Shown piece by piece: positions 8,800 to 16,701 of a DNA stretch of 64,000 nt. Each line of letters begins with the position of its first letter. The stretch's first letter is position 1. Source of the DNA: Ciceribacter lividus (GTDB taxonomy: Bacteria; Pseudomonadota; Alphaproteobacteria; Rhizobiales; Rhizobiaceae); contig NZ_QPIX01000001.1 in NCBI RefSeq assembly GCF_003337715.1, positions 186,001 to 250,000 on the forward strand, written 5' to 3'. Under the pieces are notes generated by a model. The model did no database searches. It was not told the origin of the DNA and was given only the letters and a program-made list of their open reading frames with translations. The translations under genes were made by a program, and so were the position numbers.

Positions 8800-9591
8800 A
8801 TGGGCCTTCACGCGGCGGTCCGGGGCGAGGTCGGAACTGCGGCGGCACCGCTGGTGCTGCTGCACGGCTTCGGCGGCAGCTCCGGCATCTGGACGGCGGT
8901 GCTGCGGCACCTTTCGCCGACGGTTCCCGTTCTTGCCTATGACCTGCCGGGCCACGGCCATTCGCTTGGTGCCGACGGTCTCGGCGGCGCCGGGCGGATG
9001 GCGAAGGCGGTCGCCGCCGATCTCGCTGCGCGCGGGATCGAACGCTTCCATGTCGCGGGCCATTCCCTCGGCGGGGCTATCGCCGCGATCCTTGCCCTGA
9101 AGGCGCCGGACAAGGTGGCGAGCCTGACGCTCGTGGCCCCCGGCGGCTTCGGCCCGGAGATCAACGGTGCCGTTCTTTCCGCATTCGCCTTTGCCGACAC
9201 GGCGGCGGAGATGCAGGCCGCCATGGAGGTCATGGTCGCGCCGGACCATGCGATATCCGGGGAAGCCGTCCGGGCGATGCTTGCGGCGCGGCGTGCGCCG
9301 GGTGTGCGCGAGGCACTCGGCACGGTTCTGAAGGCGATCCTTTCGGAGACGACGGAGGCCGGCGAGCCGCGTCAGGGCACCTTGCCGGTCGAGGACCTCC
9401 GCAGCCTGCCGATGCCGAAATATCTTCTCTGGGGGCTCGAGGATCGTATCCTGCCGCCCGGGCAGGCCCGCTCCCTCGAAGGCGCCGCAACGATCCGGCT
9501 CTTGCCCTCGGCGGGGCACATGCTGCCGGAAGAGTGTCCGCAGGAGGTGGCGCGCGTTCTCGCCGCCGCGGTGGGTGCGGTCGCGGGCTGA
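8800..9591 (+). CDS. Alpha/beta fold hydrolase
   Basis: A 263-residue serine hydrolase with the oxyanion motif LLHGFGGSS (residues 20-28), nucleophile Ser89 in AGHSLGG, an acid in the WGLEDRILPP segment and the histidine in SAGHMLPEE near the C-terminus. The C-terminal third of this layout resembles the acetoin-dehydrogenase E2-type and related small-ester hydrolases, but no lipoyl domain is present. Its ATG lies 3 bases after the leuA stop, so it is probably co-transcribed and translationally coupled with leuA; a functional link to leucine synthesis is not established. Its stop is 10 bases from the convergent phosphoesterase stop. Confidence 0.85.
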   Translation: MGLHAAVRGEVGTAAAPLVLLHGFGGSSGIWTAVLRHLSPTVPVLAYDLPGHGHSLGADGLGGAGRMAKAVAADLAARGIERFHVAGHSLGGAIAAILALKAPDKVASLTLVAPGGFGPEINGAVLSAFAFADTAAEMQAAMEVMVAPDHAISGEAVRAMLAARRAPGVREALGTVLKAILSETTEAGEPRQGTLPVEDLRSLPMPKYLLWGLEDRILPPGQARSLEGAATIRLLPSAGHMLPEECPQEVARVLAAAVGAVAG

Positions 9592-9601
9592 ATGCTGCGC
9601 A

Positions 9602-10510
9602 TCACTCGATCAGGAACTGGTGGTGGTCGACCTTCATCTGGCCGCTCGCGCCGGCGATGCAGTGGCGGTCCCATTGCAGCCGCCAGGCTTTCGGTTCGCC
9701 GCTGATGGAGAAGAGGTTGTAGCCGGCCGGCGGCTTGTGGCTGCCCGGCCCCTGCGAGGCGGAGGCGATGCCGACGACCGGGACCTTGCGGCCATGGCTT
9801 TCCAGCCAGTAGAGCGTGTTGAGATGCGTGTGGCCGTGCAGCACGAGCTCGGCGCCGCCGACCGAAATTGCCGCGGCGAAACGGCGTATGCCGATCATCC
9901 GCTTGTAGGGGGAGGTCGCGCCGCGGATCGGCGGATGGTGGATCATCACCACCCGGAAGAGGCCTTCCTTGCCTGCCGCCTTCAGCAGCTCGGCCGTCTC
10001 CCGCGCCTGGCGCTCGCCGAAATAGCCGGTGGCGGAGAAGGGCGGCGTCGCGACCGAGGTCGAACAGCCGATCAGTGCGATGGGGCCGCGGCGGCGGATA
10101 TAGGGAAAGAGCTTGTGGCCCTTGCGCCAGATCAGCGGGTCGTCGTCGCCGCGCATGTAGTCGTACCAGGCCTGCACGGACTCGTCGTGCGCGCCGGGAA
10201 CATAGGCGTCGTGGTTGCCGGGAACCACCGAGGTGTCGAGGGGCGCGCCTGCCTCCTTCAGCCATTCCGCGGCCCGGCGGATCTCGATGCCGGAGGCGAG
10301 ATTGACGAGATCGCCGGTGATCGCTAGGTGATCCGGCTCGTGGCGGCGCAGGTCGGCAAGTATCAAATCAAGTGCATTGGCAAAAAGATGCTTGCGCCGG
10401 TTGCGGTGCCAGTTCACATATCCGGTAATGCGCTTCGAGGCGAGTTCACGGATGGTCAGGGCGGGAAGCGGCCCGAGGTGAACGTCGGAGATATGCGCGA
10501 GCTTGAACAT
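9602..10510 (-). CDS. Calcineurin-like metallophosphoesterase
   Basis: A 302-residue cytosolic phosphoesterase with all five metal-binding blocks: ISDVHLG (7-13), GDLVN, GNHD, HHPP and GHTHLN. The spacing resembles the CpdA/Icc cyclic-nucleotide phosphodiesterase group and other bacterial class III enzymes. The start chosen at 10510 (MFKLAHISDVHLG) puts the first motif at its normal position; the longer frame to 10612 would overlap the divergent Nudix gene. Substrate is unproven: cAMP or other phosphodiesters are plausible. Confidence 0.85.
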   Translation of the reverse strand: MFKLAHISDVHLGPLPALTIRELASKRITGYVNWHRNRRKHLFANALDLILADLRRHEPDHLAITGDLVNLASGIEIRRAAEWLKEAGAPLDTSVVPGNHDAYVPGAHDESVQAWYDYMRGDDDPLIWRKGHKLFPYIRRRGPIALIGCSTSVATPPFSATGYFGERQARETAELLKAAGKEGLFRVVMIHHPPIRGATSPYKRMIGIRRFAAAISVGGAELVLHGHTHLNTLYWLESHGRKVPVVGIASASQGPGSHKPPAGYNLFSISGEPKAWRLQWDRHCIAGASGQMKVDHHQFLIE

Positions 10511-10550
10511 GGCGCCTTCATAATGGCGCAGCAGACCCGGAGCAAGCCCG

Positions 10551-11042
10551 ATGGGGGAGGACAGGACGATCGAAGAAAAACGCAGCGCCGCTTCCCGGCT
10601 GGTCACACGCATGCTGCACGGCTATTTCGCGATTTCCCGCGGCATGACGCTCGGCGTGCGGGCCGCCTGCTATGACGATGCAGGCCGCATCTTCCTCGTG
10701 CGCCATTCCTATGTGCCCGGCTGGCACATGCCGGGCGGCGGCGTCGAACGACGGGAAACGGTTCTGCAGGCGCTGTCAAAGGAGCTGCGGGAAGAGGGCA
10801 ACCTCGAAATGACCGGCCCGGCGCAGCTCTTCCACGTCTATTTCAACACCCGCGTCAGTCGCCGCGACCACGTGCTGTTCTACCGGGTAAACGTCCTGCA
10901 GACGGCGCCGCGCAGGCCCGATCTGGAAATCGTCGAGAGCGGCTTCTTTGCCCTCCACGACCTCCCGCGCGGGGTGACGCCGGCGACGCAGCGACGCCTG
11001 CGGGAGCTCAGCGGCGAGGTTCCGCCCGACGATCTCTGGTGA
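10551..11042 (+). CDS. Nudix domain hydrolase with atypical Nudix box
   Basis: A 163-residue protein with one Nudix fold. The Nudix box reads GGVERRETVLQALSKELREEGNL: the GX5E start and the metal-ligand glutamates are kept, but the usual REUXEEXGU ending is KELREEGNL, with R to K and G to N changes. Family members cleave nucleoside diphosphates linked to other moieties. The MTLGVRAACYD segment before the box is the usual first strand. It is divergent from the phosphoesterase (40-base gap), and its last 35 bases overlap the 3' end of the convergent GST gene. Substrate unknown. Confidence 0.8.
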   Translation: MGEDRTIEEKRSAASRLVTRMLHGYFAISRGMTLGVRAACYDDAGRIFLVRHSYVPGWHMPGGGVERRETVLQALSKELREEGNLEMTGPAQLFHVYFNTRVSRRDHVLFYRVNVLQTAPRRPDLEIVESGFFALHDLPRGVTPATQRRLRELSGEVPPDDLW

Positions 11043-12033
11043 GCGAACCGGCTTCGGCGAGGCTGTCGCGGCCGTGCGGCCGGTCGAGGTCGAGCTCCGG
11101 TCCGATGGGCACGACGCCGGTCGGGTTGATCGTTTTGTGGCTGCGGTAATAGTGCGCCTTGATGTGCGCCATGTTGACCGTCCCGGCGACGCCCGGCACC
11201 TGGTAGAGATCGCGCAGGTAACCCGAGAGGTTCGGGTAGTCGGCGATCCGGCGGATATTGCACTTGAAATGCCCGACATAGACGGCATCGAAGCGCACCA
11301 GCGTGGTGCAGAGCCGCCAGTCGGCCTCCGTCAGCCGGTCGCCGAAGAGGTAGCGCTGGGTCGAAAGCCGGCCGTCGAGCCAGTCGAGCGTCTCGAAGAG
11401 GGGTAGCACGGCGCTCTCATAGGCTTCCTGCGTGGTCGCGAAGCCCGCCTTGTAGACCCCGTTGTTGACGGTGTCGTAGATCTTCGCATTGATCACGTCG
11501 ATCTCGGCGCGCAGTTCCTCAGGACAGAAGTCGTCGGTCGAGCCGGTCAGCCCGTCGAAGGCGCGGTTGAACATGCGGATGATCTCGGCCGACTCGTTCG
11601 AGACGATCGTCTGCCGCTTCCTGTCCCAGAGGACGGGCACGGTGACGCGGCCGGTATAGGACGGATCCGCCTTCACGTAGATGTCCGCAAGCGTTTTCGC
11701 GCCGAACAGGTGGTCGACGGTGCCGCCGTCGCGGTCCTTGAACTCCCAGCCCTTCTCCAGCATCAGCGGATCGACGACCGAGACCGAGATCAGGTCCTCG
11801 AGCTTCTTGAGCTTGCGGAAGATGAGGGTCCGGTGCGCCCAGGGACAGGCATAGGAGACGTAGAGGTGATAGCGCCCGGCCTCGGCCTCGAAACCGCCCG
11901 TACCGCTCGGGCCAGGCGCGCCGTCTGCCGTCACCCAGTTGCGGAAGGCCGATTCGCTGCGCCGGAAATGCCCGGCGGTCGCCTTGGTGTCGTACCATAC
12001 GTCGTGCCAGACGCCCTCGACGAGCATGCCCAT
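11008..12033 (-). CDS. Glutathione S-transferase, glutathionyl-hydroquinone reductase type
   Basis: A 341-residue xi-class GST (YqjG/ECM4 group) that reduces glutathionyl-hydroquinones using a cysteine nucleophile. The CPWAHRT motif in YVSYACPWAHRTL (about residue 63) and the downstream SVVDPLMLEKGWEF and VPVLWDRKRQTIVSNESAEIIRM blocks are characteristic. The C-terminal all-helical domain contains NNGVYKAGFATTQ. Start 12033 has GGAAGG upstream at good spacing; the upstream extension to 12141 is not family-like. Expected role is quinone detoxification in the cytosol. The 3' end overlaps the convergent Nudix gene. Confidence 0.9.
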   Translation of the reverse strand: MGMLVEGVWHDVWYDTKATAGHFRRSESAFRNWVTADGAPGPSGTGGFEAEAGRYHLYVSYACPWAHRTLIFRKLKKLEDLISVSVVDPLMLEKGWEFKDRDGGTVDHLFGAKTLADIYVKADPSYTGRVTVPVLWDRKRQTIVSNESAEIIRMFNRAFDGLTGSTDDFCPEELRAEIDVINAKIYDTVNNGVYKAGFATTQEAYESAVLPLFETLDWLDGRLSTQRYLFGDRLTEADWRLCTTLVRFDAVYVGHFKCNIRRIADYPNLSGYLRDLYQVPGVAGTVNMAHIKAHYYRSHKTINPTGVVPIGPELDLDRPHGRDSLAEAGSLTRDRRAEPRR

Positions 12034-12295
12034 GACAAATTTCCTTCCTGCTTTGCTATCTCTTGCCGGGGAAAATATGCCATGGGCCGGCAATTGCGAG
12101 ATGCCGATTGCTGAACACTGCGTTTTTCCGATGGACGGCAAAAAAAAATGCTGCTATCGGCGTCGATACCTCATCTGGAAAGACAACCGATGGCCGAAAC
12201 CCGGACCCTGCGACGACGCTGATGTTTTGCCCGACGTGCTCATGCGCGTCCCGTGAACCATTTTTCCCTGTCTGTCTGCCGGTCCTGGTCTTCCC

Positions 12296-12796
12296 ATGAA
12301 AAATCACCAGCTTGTCTACCTCACCGAGGATGCGTCGCACGACGCCGTCATCGAACTCATCAACGAAGAAGCCTTCGGTCCCGGCCGGTTCACCCGTGCC
12401 GCCGCGCGCATCCGCGAGCAGGGCCCGCACGACCGGACCCTCTCCTTCATCTGCGCCGACGACGGCGAGACGATCGCCTCGGTGCGCATGACGCCGGTCA
12501 CCGCCGGCTCGGTGAAGGGGCATCTGCTCGGGCCGCTCGCCGTGCGCCCCGCCCACAAGAACATGGGGATCGGCCGCGAGCTCGTCCGCATCGCCGTCGA
12601 GGCGGCGCGGCGGGCCGGATCGGAAGCCGTCATCCTCATCGGAGACCCGCCCTATTACATGCCGCTCGGCTTCGAGAAGGTGGCGTGGAAGGCGCTGGAA
12701 TTTCCGGGACCGGTCGACCCCGGCCGGGTGCTCGCGGTGCCGCTTGCCGCCGATGCCCACGAGCGGCTCAAGGGCGTGATCGCCTGGCGCCCTTGA
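12296..12796 (+). CDS. GNAT family N-acetyltransferase (YhbS-like)
   Basis: A 166-residue acetyltransferase. The acetyl-CoA binding motif A is LGPLAVRPAHKNMGIGRELVRIAVE (about 80-104), followed by AVILIGDPPYYMPLGFEKV, the YhbS-type pattern. The acceptor substrate is unknown. It converges on a second GNAT gene, the stop codons being 12 bases apart within a small inverted repeat. Confidence 0.88.
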   Translation: MKNHQLVYLTEDASHDAVIELINEEAFGPGRFTRAAARIREQGPHDRTLSFICADDGETIASVRMTPVTAGSVKGHLLGPLAVRPAHKNMGIGRELVRIAVEAARRAGSEAVILIGDPPYYMPLGFEKVAWKALEFPGPVDPGRVLAVPLAADAHERLKGVIAWRP

Positions 12797-12813
12797 GGGG
12801 CTTTTCCCTCAGG
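12791..12813. terminator. Inverted repeat between convergent GNAT genes
   Basis: CCTTGAGGG (12791-12799) pairs with CCCTCAGG (12806-12813) with one bulged T. The repeat contains the stop of one gene and abuts the stop of the other. It could serve as a shared terminator; the T-rich loop CTTTT is not a normal tail, so confidence is moderate. Confidence 0.4.
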
Positions 12814-13231
12814 CGAGCTGCTTCCTCATCCAGGTGATTGAAAAGTCGCCGGTGAAATTCTCCAAAGCACCGAAGACCTCGTAGCCCTGCCGCGCATAGG
12901 CGCGGCGGGCATCCGGGTTGATCGTGTCGATATAGGCGCCGGTGCAGCCGCGTGCCTTCGCCTCGTCCTCGGCCATCTGCAGCAGCCGCCCCGCGAGGCC
13001 CTGTCCGCGCAGGCGCTCCGGAATGTAGAGCATCGTCACGTAGAGCCAGCCGCGCCCGGTATAGCCGATGAGCCCGCCCTCGACCTTTCCCGCGCCGTCA
13101 CGGATCGGGATCATCAGGTCGCGCCGGTCGGTCGGCCCGAGCATCCTGTCGTTATGGGCGAGGATCGCATCACGGATCGCGTCGCGCGCTTCGTCGGGGA
13201 CGGTATCGGAGAGGGTGAGCTCGAGGGACAT
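12809..13231 (-). CDS. GNAT family N-acetyltransferase
   Basis: A 140-residue acetyltransferase with motif A in VTMLYIPERLRGQGLAGRLLQMAEDEAKARG (about 72-102) and motif B in AYIDTINPDARRAYARQGYEVFG. Substrate unknown. The first 20 codons and the 41 bases before its start are repeated 2,300 bases away at 15471-15571, where they form a truncated copy. This makes its upstream side one boundary of a rearranged cargo region. Confidence 0.88.
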   Translation of the reverse strand: MSLELTLSDTVPDEARDAIRDAILAHNDRMLGPTDRRDLMIPIRDGAGKVEGGLIGYTGRGWLYVTMLYIPERLRGQGLAGRLLQMAEDEAKARGCTGAYIDTINPDARRAYARQGYEVFGALENFTGDFSITWMRKQLA

Positions 13232-13271
13232 GGGGCGAGGGTAGGGGGAAGCGGGGGAGGAGTCGAGGGGG
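13171..13271. repeat. GNAT 5'-end repeat, copy 1
   Basis: These 101 bases match 15471-15571 at a constant offset of 2,300 with about seven mismatches. The 41 bases from the start codon outward (13231-13271) are identical in both copies; the mismatches all lie in the coding part. After 13271 the two copies diverge abruptly. Confidence 0.9.
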
Positions 13272-13276
13272 AACCT

Positions 13277-13588
13277 TCAGGGGCTGGATCCCTGCTTTTC
13301 GAGCGGCTGGACGGAAAGGCGGAGGCCCATGCTTCGAAGGAGGGCGCTGAGGCTCCGCAGCTCCGGATTGCCCTTTTCGGAGAGCGTCCGATAGAGCTGG
13401 GTCGGGTTGAGGTCCGCCGACTTCGCGACAGCCGGCACGCCGCCGAAGGCCTTCGCCATCTGGCGCAGCGTTACCAGCAGCTCGCCCTGATCGCCGTCGG
13501 CCAGTATCGCATCGAGGGTGGCTGCTGCGAGTTCCGGGTCGTCACGGAAAAGTGCGGCCATGGCGTCGTCGTGAGACTGATCTTTCAT
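13277..13588 (-). CDS. HI1420-like addiction-module antidote (HTH antitoxin)
   Basis: A 103-residue antitoxin with a helix-turn-helix near the C-terminus (VPAVAKSADLNPTQLYRTLSEKGNPELRSL). The pattern matches the HI1420 downstream-antidote family, partner of HI1419-type RelE/ParE toxins. The frame also has an ATG at 13597, but GAGGA lies directly against that codon and is correctly spaced only for 13588, so 13588 is chosen. The gene follows the toxin by 12 bases in the same operon and would bind and neutralise it and repress the promoter. Confidence 0.85.
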   Translation of the reverse strand: MKDQSHDDAMAALFRDDPELAAATLDAILADGDQGELLVTLRQMAKAFGGVPAVAKSADLNPTQLYRTLSEKGNPELRSLSALLRSMGLRLSVQPLEKQGSSP

Positions 13589-13600
13589 TTTCCGCATTCC

Positions 13601-13924
13601 TCAATCCGGGCGGCTCAGCCAGTCCTGCCAACAAGAGCAGGCTCGCTCGATATCAGCTTCCTGCGTTCGCTTGCTTCCAGCGCACAAGAGCAGAACCACT
13701 GTCTTCCCTGATCTTGCATAATAGACACGGTATCCGGGACCTACATCGACACGCAATTCATAGACACCACTTCGCAGAGCCTTGAAGTCTCCAAAGTTGC
13801 CTTGTTCCAGTCGGTTCAGGCGCCTGATGATCGCCGTCTTGGCAAGCGGATCGCGGAGGCTGGCAAGCCACTCGGCAAGCAGATCTCGACCGTCGCGCGT
13901 CAGGTAGTGCCGGATTTCTAACAT
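13601..13924 (-). CDS. RelE/ParE-superfamily toxin (HI1419-like)
   Basis: A 107-residue toxin with the HI1419-type pattern: ALRSGVYELRVDVGPGYRVYYARSGKTVVLLLCAGSKRTQEADI. The family is related to RelE/HigB ribosome-dependent RNases. Toxin precedes antitoxin, as in HI1419/HI1420. A TTCGT/ACGAA inverted repeat lies 10 bases upstream of the start. The pair occupies a slot between the duplicated GNAT 5' end and the remnant of the DUF4159-operon 3' end, which points to recent insertion as cargo. Confidence 0.87.
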   Translation of the reverse strand: MLEIRHYLTRDGRDLLAEWLASLRDPLAKTAIIRRLNRLEQGNFGDFKALRSGVYELRVDVGPGYRVYYARSGKTVVLLLCAGSKRTQEADIERACSCWQDWLSRPD

Positions 13925-13933
13925 GAAATTAGG

Positions 13934-13949
13934 TTCGTTTAAAGACGAA
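13934..13949. promoter_or_regulatory. Candidate operator of the toxin-antitoxin operon
   Basis: TTCGT (13934-13938) and ACGAA (13945-13949) form an inverted repeat with a 6-base AT-rich centre, 10 bases upstream of the toxin start. Autoregulation by the antitoxin or the complex through such a dyad is usual for these modules; binding here is inferred. Confidence 0.45.
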
Positions 13950-14103
13950 TTTTGTGGACTATTTATTGCCGGTCGGCGGCAGTCGCAATCGATTGTCGAA
14001 AAGCTACACCCGGGAACTAGTCATGCACGATGCCATCTTCTCGAGCATCGCGCAACTATGGGTGGTGACTCGCTTGAATTCCAGTCTCGACGGATAAGCC
14101 ATC

Positions 14104-14163
14104 CCACCGTCCCTCGCGCCACCACATCGCCGAAATTGAAAGAAGCAGCGCGGCAAAGGCCGG
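14104..14163 (-). pseudogene. Remnant of the 3' end of the GATase-like operon gene
   Basis: About 58 bases align with 16704-16761, the end of the intact gene at 16702. The first 22 bases (from ACCGTCCCTC) are identical; the rest has substitutions and a one-base indel. Read on the minus strand it encodes a variant of the C-terminal LLLAMSAMWWREGR tail, but the stop is lost and reads through as WDG. The match ends at GGCCGG, exactly where the hydrolase stop codon begins. Confidence 0.75.
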
Positions 14164-15150
14164 TCAGGGCGATATCCCCTCCACTAACTGCTGACGGAAG
14201 AAGGTGAGCACTTGAGCGTTGAAGGACTGGTGGAAGGCGGCGCGGTCGAAACCGGGGCCGTCCGTGCAGATCTTTGGTGCCGACTTGGCCATGGCAGGCG
14301 GGCACATCGTCAGAAAGGCGAAGTGCCCGGCATCGGGAACGACATGAAAGTCCGGCTTCTCAGGGAGATTGGCGGCGAGCGCATCCACTACTGCGGGTAA
14401 GACGCCATCGCCGCCATTCTGGGAACTCCAGAGCTGAATGGGCATCGTCACGGCCTGTATATTCTCCTTGCCCGGAAAGACATCGCTCAGTGGGTCCGCA
14501 ATGACAAATGCCTTGATGCGCGGATCGTGAACCCAGGGACCGGCCGGTGCCAACTGAGGAGCTACGCGTTCGCAGGTCATGCCAGTCGGGTCCTGACAGG
14601 GCAGGCGCAATTCGCGGAAATCGGGGCTCGCCCCACCAAGGACAAGGCCTGTATAGCCACCCCGAGAAAAGCCGTAGAAACCAATGCGCCGTGCATCGAT
14701 CGCGGTGCTGTCGGCCGAGAAAGCGAGCATGTAGTCGACCAGTCGCTTTATGTCCTGCGGCCGGTTGACGAGTGCAGCCAGAGTGTTTGAGCGATTTGAC
14801 GCCAGCGTGATGGCGTTATCGTCGGGATGATTGAGTGCCACGACCATGAAGCCGGCGTCCGCCAGGGCTTCTGCGGTGTCATGGTGGCTCAAGCCGGTTC
14901 CACCGAAACCGTGCGATATGACGATGAGTGGCAGCTTATTGCCCGCAAGCGGGCAATCGCGAACGGCGTCCAGTACGAAGGGGCCAAGTTCGATCCTCTG
15001 CGAGGGTTGGGCGCATGGTGACCATTGCACGGCTTTCAGGGCGGGGCCGTCGTCATCGGCGGGAACCTCGAAGACCTTCAGACCGGCAGCGTGCGCGCCG
15101 ACGGCAAAACAGAACGAAGCGAGAAAGACAACGAACTTCTTGATCAGCAT
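14164..15150 (-). CDS. Secreted alpha/beta hydrolase (dienelactone hydrolase/PAF-acetylhydrolase-like)
   Basis: A 328-residue protein with an N-terminal signal peptide (MLIKKFVVFLASFCFAVGAHA), an oxyanion block VISHGFGGTG, nucleophile Ser in YGFSRGGYTG and a C-terminal histidine in PDAGHFAFL. The arrangement matches periplasmic predicted dienelactone hydrolases and platelet-activating-factor acetylhydrolase-like esterases. Six or more cysteines suggest disulfides after export. The first open codon is a TTG at 15165 with GGAG directly behind it; ATG 15150 is correctly spaced from that GGAG and starts the signal peptide. It lies between the two duplicated junctions and is probably cargo. Confidence 0.85.
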   Translation of the reverse strand: MLIKKFVVFLASFCFAVGAHAAGLKVFEVPADDDGPALKAVQWSPCAQPSQRIELGPFVLDAVRDCPLAGNKLPLIVISHGFGGTGLSHHDTAEALADAGFMVVALNHPDDNAITLASNRSNTLAALVNRPQDIKRLVDYMLAFSADSTAIDARRIGFYGFSRGGYTGLVLGGASPDFRELRLPCQDPTGMTCERVAPQLAPAGPWVHDPRIKAFVIADPLSDVFPGKENIQAVTMPIQLWSSQNGGDGVLPAVVDALAANLPEKPDFHVVPDAGHFAFLTMCPPAMAKSAPKICTDGPGFDRAAFHQSFNAQVLTFFRQQLVEGISP

Positions 15151-15334
15151 GTCTCGTAACTCCAAAACACCGGGTGCTGGTGGTGAGAGAACTCTCGCTC
15201 CGGGCCTTCGCTCTCCATCTCATTCTCCCTCGAGAGTTGCAATAACCATCTCACCCACCCCGTACCATCAATCCGCTCAAACCTGGGACTTCCTCATCCT
15301 CCCGACATTTTCAAGGACAGGAAAAGAGCTCGGG

Positions 15335-15470
15335 ATGATGGATTTCTCGAAGGCGGAAGGACGTCTCTGGCGCAAGGACGCCACCGCCTATGAAGAGCTG
15401 ACGCACGAGGACTGCATCATGGTCTTCGTTCCCGTCGGAATTTCAGAACGCGGCCTGATCGTCGAGAGTA
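15335..15470 (+). pseudogene. 5' fragment of a DUF4440/NTF2-like gene
   Basis: An ATG (15335 or 15338) preceded by AGGAAAAG opens a frame reading MDFSKAEGRLWRKDATAYEEL then THEDCIMVFVPVG, resembling the start of DUF4440/SnoaL-like proteins. After about 45 codons it runs into the antisense of the truncated GNAT copy at 15471. The gene is therefore cut at the rearrangement breakpoint. Confidence 0.55.
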
Positions 15471-15571
15471 CCCGGATTGTGTCGCGCGCTTCGTCGGGGA
15501 CGGTGTCGGACAGGGAGAGGTCGAGGGACATGGGGCGAGGGTAGGGGGAAGCGGGGGAGGAGTCGAGGGGG
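15471..15571 (-). pseudogene. Truncated GNAT gene, repeat copy 2
   Basis: Second copy of the 101-base repeat. It keeps the start codon at 15531 and encodes MSLDLSLSDTVPDEARDTIR, versus MSLELTLSDTVPDEARDAIR in the intact gene, then diverges. Some differences change the amino acid conservatively (E/D, T/S, A/T), as expected for an orthologue from another strain. The rest of the gene is absent. Confidence 0.8.
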
Positions 15572-15871
15572 CGGAGGTCCGAAGCGGACACGGGAATGTA
15601 ATTGGCTGCCATGAGATAACCAAGATTCCACTAGTCCTAGCCAGCCGGGAAGGGACTGTCAGAAAAATAAGCAGCATGATCACAGATGCTCGTCCACTCA
15701 AAATGGACGGGCCTGCATGACGAGAGAGTTTTACCGCAGGCTTCGGCAAATCCCTTGAGCGCAATCGCACGAGCGCGGGATGCCTGCGCCTGCTCCGCTT
15801 ACCGTTCGGATCTTGTTCCGCCCCTATCACGGTTGCGCCGTCTCTGCCGAATACGAGCGGTGAACAGAGCC
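15572..15871. other. Non-coding stretch between GNAT remnant and DUF1566 gene
   Basis: No supported gene. A CGTCCA/TGGACG inverted repeat around 15689-15707 has no T-tract on either strand. Reading frames here lack family likeness or a ribosome-binding site. Probably residue of rearranged DNA. Confidence 0.5.
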
Positions 15872-16393
15872 CTACTTTTCGAACCGTTCGCCCTCGAACA
15901 AATCCCTGACGACAAGAACCGACAAAGCAAAGCCTGGGCTGTGCATGTCGACCACTCCATCACTGAAGTCGAAGTAGTAGAACATATTGGGAATGGCTTC
16001 GCTGGTCGTCCAGAATTCTGCTCCTTCACCCTGATCAGACATTGCGGCACCCGGAAATACCCTCGTGTCGATCGTCTGCCCATCACAAGAATGAAACCAA
16101 AGTTTTTCCATCTCTGGGCCAGACGGAAGCCTCCATCCTTGCCCATATGCCTTGGCCTGCTTGATAGCCTCGTTATGGTTGAGGTAGCTCGGTTCGCCGG
16201 TACACCGATCCTCTTTGCTCCAGGTCATGCCAAGAGGACAACGGTTCCAGACCAGCTTATTTCTTGGATCGATCGCAAGCGAACCTTTAAGCACAAATCC
16301 GGTCACTGGTGGTGGCTTGCAATCTGCAAGAACAAATTGATACGGGATTATCGCCAGGAGGACACTTAGGATTAAACTGAAGACAATTTTCAT
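15872..16393 (-). CDS. DUF1566 domain-containing exported protein
   Basis: A 173-residue protein with a signal peptide (MKIVFSLILSVLLAIIPYQFVLA) and a DUF1566/Lcl-type core: KLVWNRCPLGMTW, YGQGWRLPSGPEMEKLW and EFWTTSEAIP. Paired cysteines suggest a disulfide-stabilised periplasmic or surface protein. Function of the domain is unknown. The start at 16393 is chosen because it opens the signal peptide; the longer frame to 16462 adds a hydrophilic stretch. Its base composition is markedly more AT-rich than its neighbours, supporting transfer, and it sits between copy 2 of the GNAT repeat and the intact operon. Confidence 0.8.
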   Translation of the reverse strand: MKIVFSLILSVLLAIIPYQFVLADCKPPPVTGFVLKGSLAIDPRNKLVWNRCPLGMTWSKEDRCTGEPSYLNHNEAIKQAKAYGQGWRLPSGPEMEKLWFHSCDGQTIDTRVFPGAAMSDQGEGAEFWTTSEAIPNMFYYFDFSDGVVDMHSPGFALSVLVVRDLFEGERFEK

Positions 16394-16701
16394 TGGTTCG
16401 CAATCTGTTATCTTCTGATAATGCGGGATTTTCGTAGCAATTGCGGCGGTTTTACAATTCATCCCACATGCAATGCACGTCGCAAAAATCCCTGCATTTG
16501 ACTCGGTTCTGCGCCTGAGTTTTGTTCTGTTCGAAAAAAGAGGGAGATGACAAGAATAAGGCGATTGCTATGCATATCGGGGATGCTGGACAAACGAAGA
16601 ACACCAAACGCTGCGACAATCACGGCTGCTATTCCCTGGCAAGGATTGTTGGCTTGAAGCGGCCGTCTGTTGGCCGGGATACGACTCTCTTGCCTCGTCA
16701 C
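16394..16701. other. AT-richer intergenic region upstream of the DUF1566 gene
   Basis: No supported gene. Short frames on both strands (for example 16459-16701 minus) lack family likeness and ribosome-binding sites. The region presumably holds the DUF1566 promoter, but no clear -35/-10 pair was identified. Confidence 0.5.

Noticed and set aside
7036..9519. An 827-codon open frame on the minus strand
   Set aside because: It is antisense to leuA and the hydrolase, rich in Arg/Asp/His as expected of GC-rich shadows, and lacks any recognisable domain or ribosome-binding site.
13171..15571. The 101-base repeats as ends of a transposable element
   Set aside because: They are direct repeats of a gene start, not inverted repeats, and no transposase or target-site duplication lies between or beside them.
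16459..16701. 80-codon minus-strand frame upstream of the DUF1566 gene
   Set aside because: No ribosome-binding site, no family likeness, and composition like non-coding DNA.
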